Shown here: positions 27,301 through 39,300 of the stretch, piece by piece
How the letters are laid out: each line of letters begins with the position of its first letter
How positions within the stretch are numbered: position 1 is the first letter of the stretch
From: Crambe crambe
Taxonomy: Eukaryota; Porifera; Demospongiae; Poecilosclerida; Crambeidae
Length of the DNA stretch: 64,000 bases
Assembly (NCBI GenBank): GCA_963924555.1
Contig: OZ004591.1
Location: forward strand, 310,001 to 374,000
Direction: 5' to 3'
Position numbers and translations under genes: made by a program
The notes under the pieces: model-generated
What the model was told of the DNA's origin: nothing
What the model saw: the letters and a program-made list of their open reading frames with translations, nothing else
Databases searched by the model: none

Positions 27301-30300
27301 AGAAGGAGCTCCATTCTACAGTGGAGATAGAATGTTCAGTGCTGTAGAGGGATCAGAGAATTTCACGATACGACTGACACTCAGTGCTGATCCTCTTCCA
27401 GTGGATGGCAGTTTTTCGTGGTTCTTCAATGGACGCAGATTGGTGGACAGGGAGGACGGGATTTACTTCGGACTGAATACCATCCAGTTCAGAACTCTCA
27501 CTCGAAATAATTCTGGAACATATCGCATCATGTCCTCCAACTCACGAGGACCTGGAGAATTCATTTTCCAAATTACAGTCAATTGTAAATGGTTTGCATT
27601 ATAACGATACATATAATTACTTTATTCATTCTTATCATATAGATGCTCCTGAATACTCGGGAAGAGCTGAATACCAGGCCAATGAGGGGGCAAGAGATTT
27701 CAGGATACAATTGACACTCGATTCAAGCCCTATTCCATCAGATGGTGACTTCTCCTGGTCTTTCAACGATCGACTACTGACAGATGGACAGGATGGTGTC
27801 AATTTGGGAGTGGACTTTATTCAGATAGGAAATGTGTCTCGCAGAAATGCTGGTTCATATAGAGTGTTCTCCACCAATGCAGTTGGTTCCAGAGGATTCA
27901 CATTTCAACTGGTGGTCAACTGTGAGTACTTTATGTTGTGGAATCTTTTGTCAGCAGACTATATTCTTCACAGATGCTCCAGAGTACTCAGGAAGATCTC
28001 AGTACCAGGCCAACGAAGGAGCTAGAGATTTCAGAATACAACTGACGCTTGACTCTAACCCCATTCCATCGGATGGCAACTTTTCCTGGTTTTTCAACGA
28101 TCAACCATTGGTGGACGGAGAAGACGGTGTTGTTTTAGGAGTGGACTTTCTCCAGATAGGAAATGTCTCTCGTGGGAATGCTGGGTCTTATAGAGTGGTC
28201 TCTTCCAACATCGCTGGCTCCAGAAGCTTCACATTTCAACTGGTGGTCAATCGTGAGTTTCCTCTTGTGTGAAATGGAGTCCTGTTTTTAATGGTGGATC
28301 TGAAACAGATCAACCGGAATACGCAGGAGAGACTACTTATGTAATCGATGAAGGATCACGAGATTACAGGATAGAACTGATGTTGGATTCCAGTCCAGTT
28401 CCTGTGGATAGCAACTTCTTCTGGTTTTTCAATGATCTTCCTTTGGTAGATGGACAAAACGGTGTGGTACTCGGAGTCAACTTCATCCAGTTCAGAAGTG
28501 TGTCTCGTGTCAATGCTGGATCGTATCGAGTGATGTCGTCCAATAGTGCAGGATCTGGTGGATTCAACTTTGAACTGAGAGTGAACTGTACGTGTAGTTA
28601 TTTTTTGCTACAATCTTTACAAAACATGTTTTCTTGTAGTTGTAGTGGGAGCACCGTTCTATGATGGAGATAGGATGTTCAGAGCTGTGGAGGGATCTGA
28701 TAACTTCACCATCCAGCTTACCTTTAGAGCTGATCCCCTTCCACCAGAAGGAGGGTTTTCGTGGTTCTTCAATGGACGTAGACTCATAGACAGAGAGGAT
28801 GGCATTTACTTGGGACTGACTACCATAGTGTTCAGAACTCTCACTCAAAGTAATTCTGGAACGTACCGCATCGTGTCTTCCAACTCTCGAGGATCTGGAG
28901 AGTTCTTTTTCCAACTACAAGTGGATTGTAAGTACAAATTAAAGTTTTAATCATCATCACATGAGAATTATGTTTTCTATCACTCTCATATGTAGATGCT
29001 CCAGAATACTCAGGAAGAACTCAATACCAGGCCAATGAAGGAGCTAGGGATTTCAGGATACAACTGACACTTGATTCAAGTCCCATTCCATCAGATGGTA
29101 ACTTCTCCTGGTTTTTCAACAATCGGCCATTGAGAGACGGTGAAGATGGTGTCACTTTCGGAGTGGACTTTGTCCAGATAGGAAATGTCTCTCGCAGGAA
29201 TGCTGGGTCTTATAGAGTGTCATCTTCCAACACTGTTGGTTCTACCAGTTTCACATTTCAACTTGTAGTAAACAGTGAGTTTAAATACACAACACACTTC
29301 TTCCTTTCAATTTCACTTCCAATACATAGTTCAACCAAAGTACACTGGAAGAACTGAATATGAAGCTGCCGAAGGATCTCGAGATTACAGAATAGAATTG
29401 ATGTTGGATTCCAATCCGATTCCTGATGATGGCAATTTCTTCTGGTTTTTCAATGGTCGTCGATTACTGGATGGACAAGATGGCGCAATTCTTGGAGTGA
29501 ACTTCATCCAGTTCAGAAGTCTGTCTCGTGTGAATGTTGGATCATATCGAGTAATGTCCTCAAATACTGCTGGATCTGGAGATTTCAGTTTTCAACTGAG
29601 AGTGAACTGTAAGTCTGTCTTCTTCCCTGGATTCCATTATCACATTAATCTTCCACATTATATAGTTGTAGAAGGAGCTCCATTCTACAGTGGAGATAGA
29701 ATGTTCAGTGCTGTAGAGGGATCAAAGAATTTCACGATACGACTGACATTCAGTGCTAATCCTCTTCCAGTGGATGGCAGTTTTTCGTGGTTCTTCAATG
29801 GACGCAGATTGGTGGACAGGGAGGACGGGATTTACTTGGGACTGAATACCATCCAGTTCAGAACTCTCACTCGAAATAATTCTGGAACTTACCGCATCAT
29901 GTCCTCCAACTCACGAGGACATGGAGAATTCATTTTCCAAATTACAGTCAATTGTAAATCCCTTGCATTTTAACGATACATATAATCACATTATTTATTC
30001 TTATTATATAGATGCTCCTGAATACTCAGGAAGAGCTGAATACCAGGTCAATGAGGGGGCAAGAGATTTCAGGATACAATTGACACTCGATTCAAGCCCC
30101 ATTCCATCAGATGGTGACTTCTCCTGGTCTTTTAATGATCAACTACTGACAGATGGACAGGATGGTGTCAATTTGGGAGTGGACTTTATTCAGATAGCAA
30201 ATGTGTCTCGCAGAAATGCTGGTTCATATAGAGTGTTCTCCACCAATACAGTTGGTTCAAAAGGATTCACATTTCAACTGGTGATCAACTGTGAGTACTT

Positions 30301-33300
30301 TAGTGTTGTGAAAATTTTTGTCAGCAGACTATATTCTTCACAGATTCTCCAGAGTACTCAGGAAGAACTCAGTACCAGGCCAATGAAGGAGCTAGAGATT
30401 TCAGAATACAACTGACACTTGATTCTAACCCAATTCCATTGGATGGCAACTTTTCCTGGTTTTTCAACGATCAACCATTGACAGATGGAGAAGACGGTGT
30501 TGTTTTAGGAGTGGACTTTCTCCAGATAGGAAATGTCTCTCGTGGGAATGCTGGGTCTTATAGAGTGGTCTCCTCCAACATCGCTGACTCTGGAAGCTTC
30601 ACATTTCAACTGGTGGTCAATCGTGAGTTTCCTCTTGTGTGAAATGGAGCCCTGTTTTTAATGGTGGATCTGAAACAGATCAACCGGAATATGCAGGAGA
30701 GACTACTTATGTAGTCGATGAAGGATCACGAGATTACAGGATAGAACTGATGTTGGATTCCAGTCCAGTTCCTGGGGATAGCAACTTTTTCTGGTTTTTC
30801 AATGATCTTCCTTTGGTAGATGGACAAAACGGTGTGATACTCGGAGTCAACTTCATCCAGTTCAGAAGCGTGTCTCGTGTCAATGCCGGATCCTATCGAG
30901 TGATGTCGTCCAATAGTGCAGGATCTGGTGGATTCAACTTTGAACTGAGAGTGAACTGTACGTGTAGTTATTTTTTGCTACAATCTTTACAAAACATGTT
31001 TTCTTGTAGTTGTAGTGGGAGCACCGTTCTATGATGGAGATAGGATGTTCAGAGCTGTGGAGGGATCTGATAATTTCACCATCCAGCTCACCTTTAGAGC
31101 TGATCCCCTTCCACCAGGAGGAGGATTTTCATGGTTCTTCAATGGACGTAGACTCATAGACAGAGAGGATGGCATTTACTTGGGACTGACTACCATAGTG
31201 TTCAGAACTCTCACTCGAAGTAATTCTGGAACGTACCGCATCGTGTCTTCCAACTCTCGAGGATCTGGAGAGTTCTTTTTCCAACTACAAGTGGATTGTA
31301 AGTACAAATTAAAGTTTTAATCATCATCACATGAGAATTATGTTTTCTATCACTCTCATATGTAGATGCTCCAGAATACTCAGGAAGAACTCAATACCAG
31401 GCCAATGAAGGAGCTAGGGATTTCAGGATACAACTGACACTTGATTCAAGTCCCATTCCATCAGATGGTAACTTCTCCTGGTTTTTCAACAATCGGCCAT
31501 TGAGAGACGGTGAAGATGGTGTCACTTTGGGAGTGGACTTTGTCCAGATAGGAAATGTCTCTCGCAGGAATGCTGGGTCTTATAGAGTGTCATCCTCCAA
31601 CACTGTTGGTTCTACCAGTTTCACATTTCAACTTGTAGTAAACAGTGAGTTAATGTATACAACATACTTCTTCCTTTCAATTTCACTTCTAATACATAGT
31701 CCAACCAAAATACACTGGAAGAACTGAATATGAAGCTGCCGAAGGATCTCGAGATTACAGAATAGAATTGATGTTGGATTCCAATCCCATTCCTGATGAT
31801 GGCAATTTCTTCTGGTTCTTCAATGGTCGTCGATTACTGGATGGACAAGATGGTGCAATTCTTGGAGTGAACTTCATCCAGTTCAGAAGTCTGTCTCGTT
31901 CGAATGCTGGATCATATCAAGTGATGTCCTCAAATACTGCTGGATCTGGAGATTTCAGTTTTCAACTGAGAGTGAACTGTAAGTCTGTCTTCTTCCCTGG
32001 ATTCCATTATCACATTAATCTTCCACATTATATAGTTGTAGAAGGAGCTCCATTCTACAGTGGAGATAGAATGTTCAGTGCTGTAGAGGGATCAGAGAAT
32101 TACACGATACGACTGGCACTCAGTGCTGATCCTCTTCCAGTGGATGGCAGTTTTTCGTGGTTCTTCAATGGACGCGGATTGGTGGACAGGGAGGACGGGA
32201 TTTACTTGGGACTGAATACCATCCAGTTCAGAACTCTCACTCGAAATAATTCTGGAACATACCGCATCATGTCCTCCAACCCACGAGGACCTGGAGAATT
32301 CATTTTCCAAATTACAGTCAATTGTAAATGGCTTGCATTATAACAATACATTATTACTTTATTCATTCTTATTGTATAGATGCTCCTGAATACTCAGGAA
32401 GAGCTGAATACCAGGTCAATGAGGGGGCAAGAGATTTCAGGATACAATTGACACTCGATTCAAGCCCTATTCCATCAGATGGTAACTTCTCCTGGTCTTT
32501 TAATGATCGACTACTGACAGATGGACAGGATGGTGTCAATTTGGGAGTGGACTTTATTCAGATAGCAAATGTGTCTCGCAGAAATGCAGGTTCATATAGA
32601 GTGTTCTCATCCAATACAGTAGATTCCAGAGGATTCACATTTCAACTGGTGGTCAACTGTGAGTACTTTAGTGTTGTGGAATTTTTTGTCAGCACGACTA
32701 CATTCTTCACAGATTCTCCAGAGTACTCAGGAAGAACTCAGTACCAGGCCAACGAAGGAGCTAGAGATTTCAGAATACAACTGACGCTTGATTCTAACCC
32801 CATTCCATCAGATGGCAACTTTTCCTGGTTTTTCAATGATCAGCCATTGACAGATGGAGAAGACGGTGTTGCTTTAGGAGTGGACTTTCTCCAGATAGGA
32901 AATGTCTCCCGTGTTAATGCTGGTTCTTATAGAGTGGTATCTTCTAACACAGCTGGCTCCAGAGGATTCACATTCCAACTAGTGGTTTATTGTGAGTTGT
33001 GGAACATGAGGACTTAATCATGCCATGATTGTTATCATTATATAGATGCACCAGTTTACAAAGGGATGGTACTTCATGAAGTTAATGAAGGATTCCGAGA
33101 TTATAGAATAGAACTGACTTTGGATTCCAATCCCATTCCTGGTGATAGTGATTTCTTTTGGTTCTTCAATGATCAGCCATTAGTGAATGGACAAAACGGT
33201 GCAATTCTTGGAGTAGACTTCATCCAGTTTAGAAGTTTGTCTCGTGTGAATACTGGATCATATCGAATAGTGTCCTCCAATACTGCTGGATCTGGTGATT

Positions 33301-36300
33301 TTGATTTTGAGCTGAAAGTTAACTGTAAGTATTATGAAGTTATTTTTAGATATGGAATAAATCAATTTTTGTTTAACTATATGCAGTCATAGATGGAGCA
33401 CCATTCTATGATGGAGATAGAATGTTCAGAGCAGTAGAGGGATTAGAAAATTACACGATACAATTTACACTCAGTGCTGATCCTCTTCCAGTGGGTGGCA
33501 ATTTTTCATGGTTCTTCAATGGACGTAGACTAGTTGACGGGGATGATGGAATTTATTTGGGACTAAACACCATCAGATTCAGAAGCCTAGCACGAAACAA
33601 TTCTGGAATATACCGCATCATGTCCTCAAACTCTCAAGGATCTGGAGAATTAATATTCGAGCTGGTTGTCAATTGTGAGTGTTTAAAACTCACCTTAAGA
33701 CTTATATTAATCATTTGAATCAACCAATTACAGATGCTCCAGAATACTCTGGAAAAACTCTGTACCAGGCCAATGAAGGAGTTAGAGATTTCAGAATACA
33801 ACTGGTACTTGACTCTAACCCAATTCCAAGAGATGAAAACTTCTCTTGGTTCTTCAACAATCAGTCCTTGATGAGTGGAGTGAATGGCATTCTTTTGGGA
33901 GTAGATTTTATTATAATCAGGAATGTTTCTCGTGAAAATGCTGGATCATATCGAGTTCTTTCTTCCAATCCAATAGGCTCTAATGATTTCACTTTACAAC
34001 TTTTTGTGAATTGTGAGTTATGGTATATCACACTGACATATTATTCCATCAAATTATAATACAGATCAACCAGTGTATAATGGAGAAAAAATATACAGTG
34101 TTGATGAAGGATCTCGAGATTTCAGAATAGAATTGACATTGGATTCCAATCCAGTCCCTGTAGATGGTGATTTTACTTGGTTTTTCAATGATCTTCCTTT
34201 GATAGATGGAAGAAATGGTGTGGTATTTGGAGTGAACTTCATTCAGTTCAGAATTGTGTCTCGTGTGAATGCTGGATCGTATCGAGTGATGTCCTCCAAT
34301 ACTGCTGGATCTGGTGGATTCGATTTTGAACTGAAAGTGAACTGTAAGTAAACACCACACCAATTAGTAGTAATTATTATTTTGTTTTTCTTGACTGTAA
34401 TAGTCACGGATGGAGCACCATTTTACAGAGGAAATAGCGACTTCAGAGTGGTTGAAGGAACTGCCAATTTCACAATAGAGCTTACATTTAGGGCAGATCC
34501 TGTTCCATTACAAGGAAACTTTTCATGGTTCTTCAACGGTCGTAAACTTCTCGATGGGGTGGATGGCATTTTCCTAGAAGTTAACTCTATTCGCTTTGAA
34601 TTGATAGGGAGAAGACAGGCAGGCACATACAGAGTGGAGTCCACTAATACAGCTGGTGTAGGAGGATTCGAAGTCCAACTAACAGTCTACCGTAAGTAGC
34701 GATATACTGTCATCAGATAAGTTATTATGGCAATTGTGATTATCTTTAGATCCACCACAGTACGGAGGAGAAACTACATATGCTATCAATGAAGGGGCTG
34801 AGGTTTTCAGAATCAATCTCACTCTAGAATCCTCTCCCACTGTAGCAAATGCTGACTTCTCCTGGTTCTTCAATGGCCAAAGATTGATCAGTGGAGAGAA
34901 TGGAGTGTTACTTGGAGCAGATTTTATCCAGTTTCAAAATGTCACTGACGAAATAGCTGGGTCTTACAGAGTGATGTCTTCTAACATAGTAGGATCTGGA
35001 ACATTTTTATTCCAACTTAGAGGTAATCATGATGATGATCTATATGACTATCTTTTCATGAAAATCACAAAACAATGCAGTTACTAGGAAACTTCCTTTT
35101 TCTGTGAATTGTAAAGAAATTTTTGTAAGAGACAGAAATTCTGTGTCCATTTCTTGCAAAACTGAAAGGGGTATCATAACCAGACTAATTTGTGACTATG
35201 ACAGAGGATTCATCAGAGAGGATTGTGGTTAGACCATACTTGTATACCTGTATGGTTCGATACATTTGATAGTGCCTCCTGACATCCTACAGGTGCTGAT
35301 GAAAATGGAACATTTGTGATTGATACTACAAGATTTTCTCCTGGATCACACACATTGAACATCACTGGAGTGTCTCAAGATGGAGAGAGAGCAACTATTG
35401 AAGTCAACTTCATCTCATTTCCACTTTTAAGTGAGTTGCCAAGTTAGCACCAAATACCAAAATTGAATTTGTTTACGCTTCCAGCTCTGGAGTGCCGCCA
35501 TTTGAGTATTCCTGGGAGAGTTTCAGTGTCATGTAACTCAAGTAAAACTCTTGTCACGCCATCAGAGTGCGCTCTAACTACTCGAGATTACATCAGACAC
35601 TTTCCATGTGAGTGTCAGTAATTCAAGTATATTGTCGATTGAAGTCACACTTTCCTTCCAGGCAATGCCAGCAGTGTTGGAATCAGTGTCACAGATTTCC
35701 CTCCTGGTGACTACAACTTCACCATCACAGTGCGTGATTTGGATGGCATTAATGTTACTAGAGTAATATCCATCTCAATAGAAGGTAAAATTCCATACAT
35801 TTATCAAAGATTATTCACGCAATATCTAAACTCTTCAGAACCAACTCTAACTGATGTGATGTGCGCCGTTGGAGAGGAAGGTTTCACAGTCTTGTGTTCT
35901 TCCTCCTTGGATGGAACCAGAGTGCCAGTCAACTACAACTGTTCTTATGATGGTGCTGCCTCGGAAGACTGTAATGCATTGCATCAGTTTAGGCATGCAA
36001 ACTGAAATTCGAGATTCCAATCTGTTCTACAGGTGGACCTGGACCAGAGATCGTCATACCTGCAGGACATTTCCCTCCGGGGGTGCGAGTCCGCCTGAGG
36101 GTAGTTTTGACCACTGGTGGTGGGCAGAGGAGAGAAATCAACTTAATTTTCCTATCTAGAGGTGAGTAAACATGACTTTGCTGATTTTTACTTCATATTT
36201 GATCATATAATTCCAGAATTTGAGCCCGTGTTGAGATGTTCTGAAGTTTCCAATGTACCGTTCGCATCACTCTCTTGCAAGGGAGTTGCCTTCCAGGTTG

Positions 36301-39300
36301 ACAATGCCTTCTGCTCCTATGACGGAGAGCCTGCTGAGTCGTGTATGTTTCAAGTAGAATTAATAAAACAGTTTTTTATTATCGTAATCATTAAACAGGT
36401 AATGTAAGCTCTATTGAGATCGACAGATTCACTTTCAGTCCAGATAACCACACTCTGACAATCACTTTCACTGATTCGAGGGGAAATATGGGTGCCTTCC
36501 TCTACAACTTCACTGGCTTGATTAGACGACGTTAGTGAAATCTTTCTTGATGTGATGCTTAAAAGTAATTGTTGTTTTCCCTGATCACTTATAGCTCTAG
36601 TCATAGATCTCATTGGCAACAACTCGGTGCAACTGAATGAGGGAGAGTCGACTCTGACCATACGTCTGCTCGTCTCTGGCTTTAGTTATGGTGTCATTCC
36701 TCTACAAATACTACCACTCTCTTACTCACAGTTTGAAGAAGTCAGGAGAACTTTTGACATCAGTTTACGCTTGAGAGACATCATTGGGACACTGCCTGAG
36801 TCTGCTCTTCCATGTAAGGGACTAAGAATACGCTTGACCACCAATATTGATCAATTTTTTGCCCTGTTCAGATCTCGACTTCAATGGAAATCCAAGGAGA
36901 ATAGCAATCAGAACTAAAGGTGTACTCGATGCTGTTTCGATCTCGGCAACCATCCAAGTGTACAATGACGGAGTCCGTGAGGGTGAAGAGGGTTTCGTCG
37001 TAGTGATAGGAGCAGCTGAAGGCCAACTTGATAAGAGAGATGTTGGATCAGTCAATGTAACCAACCCAGTGATGGCAGTCAGACTTCAGGATTCAAGTAT
37101 GTGAAAGGATAATGATACAAGAACCAATCACTAGAGTTTTCTTTATCGTAGATTCCAGCTTCCAGATCCTGACAGGTGATGTCATTCTTGGACAGAGGGA
37201 AGAGCTCCTGAGATATGCCGCTAGACTAGGGGAGATAGTGACAGTGGTGGTGACTGAAGGCATGCAGACAGCCATCTCTCTTCCAGGAAGTGTGGTCCTA
37301 CTGAACTTCAACAGCTTCCTCCGCAATGCCACTCGTGTTCTAGGAATTCATGTTTCAAATCTGACTGTCACTCTCACTCAACAGCCAATCGATGTTTCTG
37401 GCCGGCTATCACCCAATACCGACATATTGATCCCCTCTTCAAGACCTGACAACAGAGTCAATGTCACACTGGACGCTGAACTTGAAGTTTTCTTAGTGAG
37501 CATTGGCCATTTACTGCAAAATGACAGCGGAACATACAACATTGAGGCTTGTGCATTCAAGAACACTCCATCAGAAACCTGTCTGAACGCCAGCGTCACA
37601 CTCTTCATTTTACTTGAAAGTGAGTAAAAAAGTGTAACATTCTGAAAAGTAACCTATCACTATAATTTTTTCCACAGCTGAACCACCTCCACCCTTCTCA
37701 GTTAGCTGTAAGATTGGCAGAGATGACACAGGAAGATCCACATTAGTCTCTTGCTTATCTGAGAATGGTAACATAGTTCGACTGACTTGTGATTATGACA
37801 ATGGATTAATCAGAGAAGATTGCGGTTAGCTGATTCTTTATCCACCCATGAACTTCTCTGATAATGTATACCATTATGACCTCCTACAGGTGCTGATGAA
37901 AACGGAACGTTTGTGTTTGATGTGAACAGGTTCTCTCCTGGATCACACACACTGAACATCATTGGTGTGTCTGAGGATGGAGAGAGAGACAATTTCATAA
38001 TCATCTTCACTGTCCCACTACCACCTCTAAGTGAGTATCTGTTCTTAGTCGAATTTGCCAAGATATTACTGTTTTCTTACTTGTCTGATAAAGCTTTAGA
38101 ATGCACCTCATCTGGTGTGCCTGGAGATCTTTCAGTGTCGTGTATAGCGAGCAGGACTCTTCGTATGCCATCACGGTGCTCTCTAAGTAGTAGAGATTTC
38201 ATGAGGAACTTCTCCTGTGAGTAACACTACTTTTTAAATGATGCAACTTAGATCTAGCTGGTTCTCACCCTTCCAGGCAATGCCAGTAACATTGGAATCA
38301 GCATCACAGATTACCCACCCAGTGAATATGTTTTCACCATCAGAGTCACTGATTTGGACAGCCAGAATCAAACCGAAACGCTTTCAATCTCACTTCCTGG
38401 TATCCAAATAACCGATTTCTCCGAAACGAATTATTAGATGCTTACTTATTTCCGTAACAGAACCGATCCTACCACCTGTGACGTGTACCATTCAGCAGGA
38501 AGGTCTCACTGTCCTGTGCCCAACCCCTGTCGACGGGACCCAAGTCTTCCTCAACTACTCGTGCTCCTACAATGGAATGTCCTTTGAAGATTGTAATGAC
38601 TACAAAGTTCTATCCATCTAGTTTAAAGTTGGCTTTCTGCAGGTGGGCCTGGACCAGAGATTATCATCGATGTGGGACGTTTCCCTCCCGGAACACGTGT
38701 CAATCTAACAATAACTGTGACGACTGGAGGAGGTCAGATGACCACATCTTCGACTAATTTCATAGCAAGAGGTTTCCAATGCTCACGAGTGTGTGTGTGT
38801 ACCATTTTACATGATTGTATATTGTATTTCAGTATTCCGTCCCGTGCTGAGATGCGCAATCTCTACCGGCACACCTATCGTATCCATTTCATGTATTGGT
38901 ATTCCTTTCTCTGTTGACACAGCCGTGTGTTCATTTGATGGAGCATCTTCTCGACCATGTATGTCAACTGCTAATATATACTGAAAAGAAAATCTACTGT
39001 ACTCTCCATGTTTCTTGACTCACAACAGGCAACACCAGTTCACTCCTGATCAACCGCTATGAATTCAGTCCGGCTGGTCACTCCCTGAATATAACCTTCA
39101 CTGACTCCATGGGGAATGCTGGGTCCTTCGCCTATGACTTCACTGGCATCATTCGACAACGTGAGTCCACTTAGATTCAACTTCATAACATTAACCTTGC
39201 CGATCCATATGCAGCTGTCACCATCCGTGTGGCTGGAGATAATCTAGTCAGGGCAAGAGAGTCAGAGTCGTATCTGAGGATCCAACTGGTGATATCTGGT

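Larger units (their letters stand above)
19519..33674 (+). repeat. Tandem array of six 2.37-kb units (seven Ig exons each)
   Basis: Unit starts are 19519, 21886, 24253, 26627, 28996 and 31366, spacings 2367, 2367, 2374, 2369 and 2370. Variants of the third exon and its downstream intron group copies 1, 2 and 5 against 3 and 6, with 4 in between. Confidence 0.85.

Noticed and set aside
20..35022. CRISPR-like or transposon origin of the direct repeats
   Set aside because: Repeat units are whole protein domains with introns. There are no terminal inverted repeats, target-site duplications, transposase or short palindromic repeats.
35023..35080. Gene boundary between the Ig part and the Cys/Calx-beta part
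   Set aside because: The 58-nt gap is a normal phase-1 intron with GTAATC donor and GCAG acceptor. It is equivalent to the introns at 3393-3452, 8859-8918 and 16356-16415.
38790..38801. (GT)n run after exon 6 of B units as a regulatory repeat
   Set aside because: Only about six dinucleotides, inside a short intron. It may affect splicing, but nothing supports a separate feature.
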